A stretch of DNA of 64,000 bases from NCBI GenBank assembly GCA_937899835.1, contig CALCCE010000304.1, forward strand, positions 1 through 64,000, read 5' to 3'. Shown one piece after another: positions 18,774-27,406 of the stretch. The position numbers were made by a program, and so were the translations under genes. How positions within the stretch are numbered: position 1 is the stretch's first letter; each line of letters begins with the position of its first letter. Source of the DNA: an uncultured Flavobacteriales bacterium (GTDB lineage Bacteria > Bacteroidota > Bacteroidia > Flavobacteriales_G > Salibacteraceae). Under the pieces are notes generated by a model that was given only the letters and a program-made list of their open reading frames with translations, searched no databases and was not told where the DNA came from.

Positions 18774-19232
18774 ATGCAAGCCCTGAACCTGCCCACATAC
18801 ATTTTCAAAATTAAATCGGAGGGGCAAAGATCCCAAATTTTCGACAGTACTCGCCGTAAATATGTTGCCTTGACTCCCGAGGAATGGGTGCGGCAAAACT
18901 ATGTGGAATTTTTGGTGCAGGAGCGGCAGTTTCCCCGCTCGTTGATGGCCATCGAGCAATCGCTCACCTACAACCGGATGCAACGCCGGTGCGACCTGTT
19001 GGCCTACACCCAAACCGGGCAGCCGGCATTGATGGTGGAATGCAAAGCCCCAAATATTAAGATCGACCAAAAAGTATTCGATCAGATTGCGCGCTACAAC
19101 ATGAGCCTTCAAGTACCGTATTTGGCGGTAACCAATGGCTTAGAACACTACTATTGCTACATCGATTTAGCCAACCGTAGTTACCGGTTTTTGCCCGATT
19201 GTCCCGCTTTTGGCCAATTGACTACCGCTTGA
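18774..19232 (+). CDS. Small stand-alone HsdR_N-type nuclease-like protein
   Basis: A 152-residue protein equivalent to the N-terminal nuclease domain of type I restriction HsdR subunits (type I R protein N terminus family), with no helicase part and no hsdM/hsdS nearby. The PD-(D/E)XK-like core is seen as RMQRRCDLLAYTQTG (Asp) followed by ALMVECKAPNIKI (Glu-x-Lys) and a helix QKVFDQIARYN. Such solitary proteins are widespread in Bacteroidota, usually near holA, as here. A housekeeping nucleic-acid role is more likely than restriction, but this is untested. It is divergent from amn with only 27 bases between start codons. Confidence 0.85.
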   Translation: MQALNLPTYIFKIKSEGQRSQIFDSTRRKYVALTPEEWVRQNYVEFLVQERQFPRSLMAIEQSLTYNRMQRRCDLLAYTQTGQPALMVECKAPNIKIDQKVFDQIARYNMSLQVPYLAVTNGLEHYYCYIDLANRSYRFLPDCPAFGQLTTA

Positions 19233-19274
19233 TCGAAACCGACGGCTTAGAATCCTCGTCCTGAGTGGTTTTGA

Positions 19275-19282
19275 TAACTTTG
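19275..19282 (+). promoter_or_regulatory. Promoter -7 box for the first S8 protease
   Basis: TAACTTTG matches TAnnTTTG and lies 40 bases before the ATG at 19323. No convincing -33 TTG at the usual spacing. Confidence 0.4.
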
Positions 19283-19322
19283 TACAGGAACTTCCAGCTG
19301 ACATTTGCGTATTTATCAGCCT

Positions 19323-22175
19323 ATGAATAGAATTCTGAAGCGGAGTATAGTGACGGCCATCGCCGGATTGTGGAGCATGATGGCTTGGAATGGGGCTTTG
19401 GCGCAATCAACCACCAACCTGGATTTGTATTTGCAAGGGGTGGTGGCCAATCCCGAAATGCAAACCACCGACATTCATTTGTTTGTTCAAGGCGATGTCA
19501 ACCGTATTCAAAGCCGCACTGAAGCCCTTGGAGGCGTTTTTAAATACCGATTCCGCAACTATGCGGCCATCCTTTTACCAGTACCCGCTTTGCCACAATT
19601 GGCCGATGAGCCTTACGTTTCGCGGGTAGTAGCCAGCATGGGCAAAGGCCAGCCACTCAACAACCAATCGGCCATCAACAACAATGTGGTGATCGTGCAA
19701 AACGGACAAGCCCCCTTGCTTCAAGGCTATGACGGTAAGGGCGTTTTGATGGGACTGATTGATACTGGCATCGATTTCAATCACCCCGATTTTCAAGACA
19801 GTTTAGGCAACACCCGGGTCATTCAAATCTGGGACCATACCGTTACGGGAAACCCAGCAAAGACTCCCAGCTATGGCTACGGCCAGATTTACGACAGTAC
19901 CGAAATCAATGCCGGTACTTGCCCTCATGTGGATGATCCGGGCTGGTTTGGCCATGGCAGCAACGTAAGTGGCATTGCGGCCGGAAATGGTCGGGCAGTA
20001 GGAGATTATAAAGGAGTAGCCCCCGAATCTGAAATGATCATTGTGCGCAGCAATTTTGCTGCTGCCAACTGGACGGCCACCATTGCCGATGCGGTGGATT
20101 ATATTTTTAGAAAAGCCGATTCTTTGGGCCGGCCGGTAGTGATCAACGCCAGTTTGGGTACTTACTACGGATCACACGACGGTTTTGATCCGCCTGCGCA
20201 AATGATCGATAGCCTGTTGGAGGCCAAACCCGGTCGGGTGATGGTGGCTGCGGCAGGCAACTCAGGCAATTGGGTACCCTATCACCTGGGTTACGATGTT
20301 ACCTCCGACACCAATTTTACCTGGTTCGAATACAATCCCAATCCAGGCTTACCCTATGGCGCAGTATTCTTTGAAATCTTTGCCGATACGCAAGATTTTA
20401 ACCAAGTTTCTTTCGCCTTGGCAGCCGATCAGGTGGTAGGCGGATACGCTTTTAGAGGACGCACCGCTTTTGATGGAATACAGAATCGACTCAACACCAC
20501 CTTCAACGATTCCATCATGTACAATGGTGCCAGAGTGGCGAGCATTCAAACTTTTGCTTTTGTTGGCGATGGTGGAGTTTACCGCTTCCAGATAGTCATC
20601 CGTCCTGATTCTACACAATACAATTTTCGTTTGGAAACCACGGGTTCGGGCCGCTTCGATGTGTGGTCCGACACCTGGACGGGCCATTCGCACATGGTAG
20701 ACACTGCTTTGCCAGATGCCGCCACGTACCCACCGATTGTTAATTACAAGCGTCCCGACCTTTTTAAAACCCTGGTGTCTTCCTGGACCTGTTCTGACCA
20801 TGTGATCACTGTGGGCAACTACATCAACCGCGATCAATACCTGGACGTAGACAGCAACCTGCAAACCTTTCCTGATCCGGCCGGTACGATTTCCGACGAT
20901 TCAAGCTGGGGACCCAATCGACAAAACGGACAAAAACCAGACATTGCTGCGCCCGGAGGCATGACCTTGGCCAGCGGCAAACTCGATCACCTCGCCAACC
21001 TGTTGGCCAACACTTCGTTTCGGTCAAGGGTAGGTTTGGGCGGTTTTCACTACCGCAATGGCGGTACTTCCATGGCCGCACCGGGAGTAGCAGGCATTGC
21101 TGCGCTCTACTTGCAAAAATGTCCTCAAGCCACTTACGCTGAGGTAAAACAAGCCATTGTCAATTCTGCGAAAGTGGATGCATTTACCGGCGGAGTTCCC
21201 AATGAACGTTGGGGTGCCGGAAAAGCCGACGGTTTTCAGGCGCTGTTGCAATCGCAATTTCAACCGCAGCTGACCACCGCAAGCGGAAGCCACAACGTGT
21301 GCACAGGCGATACGCTCGAATTGTTTGCTGGTGCCAACTTCACCGTGGAAGAAGCTTACAATGGAACTCAACTCATTGCTCCTTTGGTAACCAACCAAGG
21401 CGCTTTTCATGCTTTAGTTGCCAACAGCAGCGGTTGTTTGGCGTGGTCTGATACCCTGGTGGTCACCGAAACCAACCCGCCGGCCATGCCTGCGGTGCAA
21501 ACTGGTGGAGCCACGGCCTTTTGTGAAGGAGATACCTTTCAAATGAGTGTGCCCAATACCTTCTCGGCCTACGCCTGGACCAATGGTGACACCATCGCGG
21601 TTACCGGAATTGTGGATACCGGTTGGCACAGTGTAGAAGTCACCGATGCCAACGGCTGCACCGTTTCCTCGGATAGCGTTCAACTGAGCTTTCATCCAAC
21701 ACCTCCTGTGCCGGTGGTGCAATGGAATACCCCCGTTTTGTCTACCGGGAATTTTGCCGGCTACCAATGGTATTTTAACAGTTTTCCACTCAGTGGAGCT
21801 ACCGATAGTGTTTTAACTGTTTCGCAGTCGGGGGTGTACTTTGTGGAGGTAAGCAATTTGGAGGGATGTAGCTCCAATTCCTCCATCGTAGATGTGTTTT
21901 TTACCGGGATAGCTACTACTCAAAATCAAGACTTGGTCTGGTTCCCCAATCCGGTACGTGATGAAATGCAGATTCACTTGCAATCCCAAAGTCGCGAATC
22001 GATTGAATTGCAATTGTGGGATGTATTGGGAAATCGACTTCCTGGGTGGAGTCAACAATATTCTGCTGGAACAAAGCAAATCACTTGGAATCTTGGAGGC
22101 CTGCCCAGTGGGGTATACCTCTTAGCGGTGCAACAAGGTCTGAACTATTCCACCCACAAGGTCGTTATTCAATAA
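19323..22175 (+). CDS. Subtilisin-like (S8) protease with T9SS type A sorting domain
   Basis: Secreted serine protease, 950 residues. A signal peptide (to about MMAWNGALAQ) precedes a propeptide-like region and an S8 catalytic domain with triad Asp147 (GLIDTGIDF), His211 (WFGHGSNVSGIAAG) and Ser583 (GGTSMAAPGVAG). The large gap between His and Ser reflects an insert with a beta-rich, PA-like or jelly-roll region. Ig-like repeats follow (two copies around VTDANGC), then a C-terminal domain WFPNPVRDEMQIHL to the end (GLPSGVYLLAVQQG), the T9SS type A signal that directs transport through the outer membrane and surface attachment or release. The second protease gene begins four bases after its stop. 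Confidence 0.93.
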   Translation: MNRILKRSIVTAIAGLWSMMAWNGALAQSTTNLDLYLQGVVANPEMQTTDIHLFVQGDVNRIQSRTEALGGVFKYRFRNYAAILLPVPALPQLADEPYVSRVVASMGKGQPLNNQSAINNNVVIVQNGQAPLLQGYDGKGVLMGLIDTGIDFNHPDFQDSLGNTRVIQIWDHTVTGNPAKTPSYGYGQIYDSTEINAGTCPHVDDPGWFGHGSNVSGIAAGNGRAVGDYKGVAPESEMIIVRSNFAAANWTATIADAVDYIFRKADSLGRPVVINASLGTYYGSHDGFDPPAQMIDSLLEAKPGRVMVAAAGNSGNWVPYHLGYDVTSDTNFTWFEYNPNPGLPYGAVFFEIFADTQDFNQVSFALAADQVVGGYAFRGRTAFDGIQNRLNTTFNDSIMYNGARVASIQTFAFVGDGGVYRFQIVIRPDSTQYNFRLETTGSGRFDVWSDTWTGHSHMVDTALPDAATYPPIVNYKRPDLFKTLVSSWTCSDHVITVGNYINRDQYLDVDSNLQTFPDPAGTISDDSSWGPNRQNGQKPDIAAPGGMTLASGKLDHLANLLANTSFRSRVGLGGFHYRNGGTSMAAPGVAGIAALYLQKCPQATYAEVKQAIVNSAKVDAFTGGVPNERWGAGKADGFQALLQSQFQPQLTTASGSHNVCTGDTLELFAGANFTVEEAYNGTQLIAPLVTNQGAFHALVANSSGCLAWSDTLVVTETNPPAMPAVQTGGATAFCEGDTFQMSVPNTFSAYAWTNGDTIAVTGIVDTGWHSVEVTDANGCTVSSDSVQLSFHPTPPVPVVQWNTPVLSTGNFAGYQWYFNSFPLSGATDSVLTVSQSGVYFVEVSNLEGCSSNSSIVDVFFTGIATTQNQDLVWFPNPVRDEMQIHLQSQSRESIELQLWDVLGNRLPGWSQQYSAGTKQITWNLGGLPSGVYLLAVQQGLNYSTHKVVIQ

Positions 22176-22179
22176 CAGC

Positions 22180-24249
22180 ATGAAAAATCTTGTTTTTATA
22201 ACCCTTTTCGGTCTTATTCTTGGCTGGTCTGCCACTGCGCAAAACAAGACTGCAAAAAACCTTTACCAATTGCCGCAAGGAATGACAGCCGACGATTATC
22301 AGGTCGGTTTGGTGGTATTGAAACTCAAAGAGCAGCACCGGCCCTTTGCTCAAGACGGTGAAATCAACCTCGCTGCCCTGCACGATGCCTTAGCGCCTTT
22401 TGGCGACTATTCCTTCACCCGACTTTTTCCACATTCTCCACGGCCCACCGAAGATCGCGATCACCTGGGGCGGAAATTAGTAGACATTACCCTCATCTAC
22501 GAATTGAAACTAAACGAGTCGGTAGCAATTCCTCAGGTCATTCGTGCCCTTTTGCCGCTGGGTATTTTCGATTACGTGGAGCCCAAAATCCTGGACAAGA
22601 TCACTTTCATACCCAACGATCCCGAGATCAATGATCAGTGGCACCTGGATTTGCTCAAAGCGTTTGACGCCTGGGACATCACTACCGGCGATACCAATGT
22701 GAAAGTAGGGGTCATTGATACCGGCATTGATCCTGACCACCTGGATTTGCGCCACAACATTGCTTACAACCACCAAGATCCTATCAATGGTTTTGATGAT
22801 GATATGGACGGTTATGTAGACAACTTTCGGGGGTGGAACCTTCCTTCCAACAACAACGATCCCTCTATATCCGACAACGACCATGGAGTGCACGTTTCTG
22901 GTTGTGTTTCCGCGGGCACCAACAACAACATTGGTGGAGCAGGCATAGGTTGGAATACCCGAATTCTTCCCATCAAAGGCGGAAGTGGCAATTCCATCTC
23001 TCGGGGCTACGAGGGCATCGTATATGCAGCCGACCAGGGTTGCGACTTCATCAATTGCTCCTGGGGCAGTTATTTCAAAAGCCAGTTCAACCAAGACATC
23101 ATCAACTATGCGACCATCAACCAAGGCGCATTGGTGTTTGGAGGAGCGGGCAACCGAGGTACCGATGACGTTTTTTATCCGGCGGCTTATCAGCACGTGA
23201 TGAGTGTTGGAGCCACCACCATTACCAATGCCCGCGCAGGTTTCTCCAATTTTGGCTACACCGTGGATGTATTTGCTCCCGGAGATGATATTTGGTCGAC
23301 CCTGGACAGCAGCAAATACGGTTTCAATCAAGGTACTTCGATGTCTTCGCCCATGGCGGCAGGATGCGCTGCCTTGGTGAAAGCGCAATTTCCGTGGATG
23401 ACTCCACAGCAATGTGGAGAACAAATTCGGGTAACTGCCATGAACATCGACTCGGTGACGCCCAACCAAAGTTTAGCAGGTCAGTTGGGGCGTGGTCGGG
23501 TAGACCTTATCAAAGCCCTTTCGGGCATGAACACGCCTTCGGTGGTATTGCTCGATGCCATCATTACCGATGACAACGATGAAGTCTACATTCCGGGAGA
23601 TACGGTGTACTACTCGGCCAGTTTTCTCAACTACCTGGCCCCAACCGGCACCTTGAACGCCTTGATGACAACCGCTTCACCAGATGTAACGATCATCAAC
23701 GGAAGTGTGACCCTCGGGGTAATGAATACCCTGGAAAACAAAGACAATTATAACAATCGCTTTGCGGTGGTGATCAACAATTCGGTAGCAGTCAACGAAG
23801 AAATTACTTTTCGGGTGCGGCTTACCGACGGCACGTATCAAGAAGATTACCGTTGGTCTATCTTGGTCAATCGCGACTACCTGAACATTGCCGAAAACCG
23901 CATTCATACCTCGATGATTGGAAACGGACGGGTTGGCTATCGCGATGCGGCAGGAACATTAGGACTAGGACTTAGTTTGGATGGAACCATCAGCAGAATT
24001 TATGAAGCGGGTTTAATGGTCGGGCAAAACACCGGCACGGCCAAAGTCGTGGACGCGGTTACAGGCGAACCCAATCAAATTGATGACGATTTTCGGCCAC
24101 TGCTGGCTCCTTTTCGGGTCATGAATGGTCCTGTTTCAGATTTTGACGGGCGTGGTCGGTTCGATGACAGCCAGGCGGGGGCAGATAACCTCGGGCTTAC
24201 CATTGATCAACGTTCGTTTGCCTGGAATGATTTGGGACACCGCAATTAA
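22180..24249 (+). CDS. Subtilisin-like (S8) protease, N-terminal part of an interrupted gene
   Basis: Signal peptide (MKNLVFITLFGLILGWSATAQ), inhibitor-like propeptide and a complete S8 domain with Asp180 (GVIDTGIDPDH), His235 (DNDHGVHVSG) and Ser387 (GTSMSSPMAAG). A Ca-binding-like acidic stretch (GFDDDMDGYVDN) is present. The frame ends at TAA 24247-24249 in the middle of a beta-rich C-terminal region, without a sorting signal. The same frame resumes after a second stop (TAG 24268-24270) and continues through a T9SS domain to 25032. As encoded, the 689-residue product would have an intact catalytic site but could not use T9SS. It follows the first protease by four bases and is co-transcribed with it. 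Confidence 0.88.
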   Translation: MKNLVFITLFGLILGWSATAQNKTAKNLYQLPQGMTADDYQVGLVVLKLKEQHRPFAQDGEINLAALHDALAPFGDYSFTRLFPHSPRPTEDRDHLGRKLVDITLIYELKLNESVAIPQVIRALLPLGIFDYVEPKILDKITFIPNDPEINDQWHLDLLKAFDAWDITTGDTNVKVGVIDTGIDPDHLDLRHNIAYNHQDPINGFDDDMDGYVDNFRGWNLPSNNNDPSISDNDHGVHVSGCVSAGTNNNIGGAGIGWNTRILPIKGGSGNSISRGYEGIVYAADQGCDFINCSWGSYFKSQFNQDIINYATINQGALVFGGAGNRGTDDVFYPAAYQHVMSVGATTITNARAGFSNFGYTVDVFAPGDDIWSTLDSSKYGFNQGTSMSSPMAAGCAALVKAQFPWMTPQQCGEQIRVTAMNIDSVTPNQSLAGQLGRGRVDLIKALSGMNTPSVVLLDAIITDDNDEVYIPGDTVYYSASFLNYLAPTGTLNALMTTASPDVTIINGSVTLGVMNTLENKDNYNNRFAVVINNSVAVNEEITFRVRLTDGTYQEDYRWSILVNRDYLNIAENRIHTSMIGNGRVGYRDAAGTLGLGLSLDGTISRIYEAGLMVGQNTGTAKVVDAVTGEPNQIDDDFRPLLAPFRVMNGPVSDFDGRGRFDDSQAGADNLGLTIDQRSFAWNDLGHRN

Positions 24250-24270
24250 GTAATTTTTGAATATACCTAG
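24247..24270 (+). other. Two in-frame stop codons splitting the second protease
   Basis: TAA at 24247-24249 and TAG at 24268-24270 are in the same reading frame as both flanking open frames. Between them the frame reads VIFEYT, and after them HNPSASDLLALHSG, both natural continuations of a secreted-protease beta domain. No base has been gained or lost. This looks like two nonsense substitutions rather than a gene boundary. Confidence 0.75.
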
Positions 24271-24312
24271 CACAACCCCAGTGCGTCCGATCTTTTAGCG
24301 CTCCATTCGGGA

Positions 24313-25032
24313 ATGTATACCGATTGGGATATTGTGATTGCGAACCGCAACAAGGCTTTTTACATGCCCGAACGCCTGATGGGTTACTGTCAATACACCA
24401 TTGCCTCCGGAGCAGGGTTGTTTGGCGGGGTGCAGTTGCTCACACCAGGTTTTTTCTACACCTATTCGCTTGATCTGGTCGGCGGTGGCAACGGAGGAGT
24501 TGATATTTTCGATGTAGGTGGCTTTTCATCGGAAGACAAGTTTACCAGCATGAGCACCAATCGGCCCTCTGCGGGTACCAACAGCACCAATGGCAACGAT
24601 GTAGCCCAGGTGGTAGCTACCGGACCTTTTGATGTGCTCGCTGGCGATTCGATCAAAGTAGCGTTTGCCATCCATATGCACGAAAGCCTGGATAGTCTTG
24701 CCGCCAGTGCCGACTCCGCCTACCTGCGTTACAACGGCCAGTTGCCGGTGAGTGCACCAGAGTTGACCGAGGGTCAAAATAATTGGAGGGTATTCCCCAA
24801 TCCCAGTCAGGGACTCCTCACCCTTCAAGGACAAGTTGCAGCCGGTGAAAAGGTTGAGTTTCGGCTCATGACCTTGGAAGGAAGGACGGTTCGTGCCTTG
24901 CAGCTATCAGGACAGCCACAAAATGCAAATCAATTTGAGCTCAACCTCGAAGGATTACCGGCAGGTATCTACCTCTGGCAAGTTTCGGGCAACACCATGG
25001 TGAAAACCGACCGTTTGGTGTTGTTGGACTGA
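24313..25032 (+). pseudogene. Detached C-terminal part of the second protease, with T9SS type A domain
   Basis: In-frame continuation of the 22180 gene: the first Met here (GMYTDWDIVIANRN) is internal to a beta-rich domain and no signal peptide, ribosome site or promoter precedes it. The end, NWRVFPNPSQGLLTLQGQ through GLPAGIYLWQVSG, is a good T9SS type A sorting domain. Alone it could not be exported, so it is best treated as the stranded remainder of a disrupted gene. Codon use and composition match the first part, suggesting recent interruption. Confidence 0.75.
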
Positions 25033-25079
25033 ACCTTGAGAATCATTCTTCGAAAGGTACAAGGCGCAAAGAGAATTGC

Positions 25080-25087
25080 TATTTTTG
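25080..25087 (+). promoter_or_regulatory. Promoter -7 box for the DUF5606 gene
   Basis: TATTTTTG matches TAnnTTTG and lies 24 bases before the ATG at 25112, a normal distance. No clear -33 TTG. Confidence 0.4.
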
Positions 25088-25111
25088 TCACCTTTTCACA
25101 AATATTGAATT

Positions 25112-25618
25112 ATGGATCTGACCAAGATCATTTCTATCTCGGGAAAGCCCGGCCTGTTTGAAATTGTAGGCCAAATGAAGAATGGGGTAGTGGTAGAATC
25201 GCTCTTAGATGGGCGCAGGACCCCTGCTTATGCGACTCAACAAATCAGTTCTTTGGAAGACATCAGCATCTATTCCGATGACGATGATGTGCCGCTCAAA
25301 GACATTTTTGGCATGATTAAGGCCAAAGAAAACGGTGGTAAAGTGACGTTGAGTTCGAACAACAACAGCGCTTTTAAAGCCTATTTCGAAGAGGTTTTTC
25401 CAGATTTTGATCGCGATCGGGTGTATACTTCCGACATTAAGAAAGTGGTGAAGTGGTACAACCTGTTGATGGAAAAAGGGTATCTCGAAGAAGAAGAAGC
25501 CGAAGCTACCGAAGAAGCCCCCTTAGTGGAAGATGCTGAAATTGTGGAAGAAAGAACCGAAGAAGCTTCGACCACTTCTGAAGCCCCTGAATCCACTACT
25601 ACTGAAGAGGAAGATTAA
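25112..25618 (+). CDS. DUF5606 protein
   Basis: A 168-residue cytoplasmic protein of the Bacteroidota-specific DUF5606 family, whose function is unknown. The conserved domain covers about residues 1-130: it opens with a small beta-rich part (SISGKPGLFEIVGQMKNG, VVESLLDGRRTPAYA) and is followed by a helical part (SDIKKVVKWYNLLMEKG). The last 45 residues are a Glu/Thr-rich, disordered acidic tail, variable in the family. It has its own -7 box and is 41 bases upstream of the M3 peptidase gene. Confidence 0.85.
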   Translation: MDLTKIISISGKPGLFEIVGQMKNGVVVESLLDGRRTPAYATQQISSLEDISIYSDDDDVPLKDIFGMIKAKENGGKVTLSSNNNSAFKAYFEEVFPDFDRDRVYTSDIKKVVKWYNLLMEKGYLEEEEAEATEEAPLVEDAEIVEERTEEASTTSEAPESTTTEEED

Positions 25619-25659
25619 CGATTTTTCTCTTCAAGCTGTTTCTCCAAAGCCTTAATTTT

Positions 25660-27384
25660 ATGTCTGATTCTTCCATCGAATTGCCGGTAAAGCCTGAACG
25701 GCGACTTTTACCCGACGATTTCACCGTAACCTCCTGGGACCAACTCCAACCTTACTTTGAGGAATTGCTGCACCGGGAGACGCCCACTCCGGAAGAATTG
25801 TACAGCTGGATGAAGGACCGCAGTGAACTCGAAGCGGTGCTGGAAGAAGACCTGGCCTGGCGTTACATCAAAATGAACATTGATACCACCGATCCTGAAC
25901 TGGCCAAGTCGTTTCAGTTTGTGGTGAAGGAGGTAGAGCCCAAGATTGCTCCTTACTCCAATCAGTTTGACAAAAAGCTGCTGGGTGCCGACCAATTGCA
26001 AGCGTTGGATCAGGAGAAATTGCACATTCACTTGCGCAAGGTGCGCAAAGCCATAGAAATTTACCGGGAAGAAAACGTTCCACTTTTTGCTCAACTGCAA
26101 ACCGAGGCCCAACAATATGGCGTGCTCACTGGCGGGATGACCATTGAAGTGGAGGGAAAAGAGCTGACCATGCAAGGGGCAGCCAAATACCTGAAAGATC
26201 CCGATCGTGACCGCAGGGAAGCGGTGTATCACCAAATGACCGCCCGTTGGCAAAAAGAGCGCGAGAAGTTAAACACCCTTTTCGATCAATTGCTGCAGCT
26301 GCGTAACGGAGTTGCTACCAACGCCGATTTTCCCAATTTCAGAGATTATATGTTCAGCGCCATGAGCCGTTTCGACTACACGGTTCAGGATTGTTACGAT
26401 TTTCACGAAAGCATTCGCACAGAGATTTTACCCATTGTAAAAACCTTTGCCGAAGAGCGCCAGGCCTTGCTCAATGTAGAAGCACTCAAACCCTGGGACG
26501 GAGAAGTTGACCCCAGTGGTCAACCGGCTTTAAAACCATTTGATACCGGTGCTGAACTGCTCGAAAAGTCCATTGAATGTTTTCGCCGGGTGCGCCCCTT
26601 CTTTGGCGATTGTTTGGCCATTATGCGCGAAATGGGGCATCTCGATCTCGAATCGAAAAAAGGGAAGGCCCCGGGAGGATTCAACTATCCTCTGTATGAA
26701 ACCGGAGTGCCCTTTGTGTACATGAATGCAGTAGGTGCCTTTCGCGATGTGGTAACCATGGTGCACGAAGGTGGACATGCCATCCATTCTTTTTTATCGC
26801 GCAACCTGGAGCTAACCGCCTTCAAGCAATTGACTTCCGAAGTGGCTGAATTGGCCTCGATGAGCATGGAGCTCATTTCCATGGAACACTGGGACGTTTT
26901 CTTTTCCAATGAAGAAGAACTGAAACGCGCCAAAAAAGAGCAGTTGACCAAGATCATCAGCATTCTACCGTGGATTGCCATGATCGATAAGTTTCAGCAT
27001 TGGGTGTACGAAAATCCGAAGCACAGCCAGGAAGAACGCACCGCAAAATGGGTAGCCATTCACCAGGAGTTTGCTACCGGCCTCACCGACTGGACAGGGG
27101 AAGAAGAAAACCGTGCCATGGCCTGGCAAAAGCAGTTGCACGTGTTTGAAGTGCCGTTCTATTACATCGAATACGGCATGGCCCAGTTGGGTGCCATCGC
27201 GTTGTGGCGGAACTACAAACAAAATCCTGAGAAGGCTCTGGATCAGTACGAAGCGGCCCTAAAGCTCGGGTATACGCGCTCTATCGGTGAAATCTACGAA
27301 ACCGCCGGAGTCAAGTTTGATTTTTCAGCCGGTTACGTGAAAGAATTGGCGGCCTTTGTGCGGGAAGAGTTAGCACAGTTGTAA
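25660..27384 (+). CDS. M3 family oligoendopeptidase (PepF/Pz-peptidase type)
   Basis: Cytoplasmic zinc metallopeptidase that cleaves short peptides. The 574-residue protein is largely helical, with the zinc motif HEGGH at 369-373 (MVHEGGHAIHSFLS) and the downstream third-ligand region (LASMSMELISMEHWD, the Glu about 25 residues later). The preceding GGFNYPLYETGVPFVYMN segment is typical of the family's active-site strand. No signal peptide. It converges with murB, with 22 bases between the two stops and no evident terminator. Confidence 0.92.
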   Translation: MSDSSIELPVKPERRLLPDDFTVTSWDQLQPYFEELLHRETPTPEELYSWMKDRSELEAVLEEDLAWRYIKMNIDTTDPELAKSFQFVVKEVEPKIAPYSNQFDKKLLGADQLQALDQEKLHIHLRKVRKAIEIYREENVPLFAQLQTEAQQYGVLTGGMTIEVEGKELTMQGAAKYLKDPDRDRREAVYHQMTARWQKEREKLNTLFDQLLQLRNGVATNADFPNFRDYMFSAMSRFDYTVQDCYDFHESIRTEILPIVKTFAEERQALLNVEALKPWDGEVDPSGQPALKPFDTGAELLEKSIECFRRVRPFFGDCLAIMREMGHLDLESKKGKAPGGFNYPLYETGVPFVYMNAVGAFRDVVTMVHEGGHAIHSFLSRNLELTAFKQLTSEVAELASMSMELISMEHWDVFFSNEEELKRAKKEQLTKIISILPWIAMIDKFQHWVYENPKHSQEERTAKWVAIHQEFATGLTDWTGEEENRAMAWQKQLHVFEVPFYYIEYGMAQLGAIALWRNYKQNPEKALDQYEAALKLGYTRSIGEIYETAGVKFDFSAGYVKELAAFVREELAQL

Positions 27385-27406
27385 GCCGTTCCCGTCCACA
27401 CCACCT

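Noticed and set aside
18747-19112. N-terminal extension of amn to 19112
   Set aside because: It would run antisense through the HsdR_N gene, and the residues do not resemble AMP nucleosidase; MKTKEEIVGNW at 18746 is the natural start.
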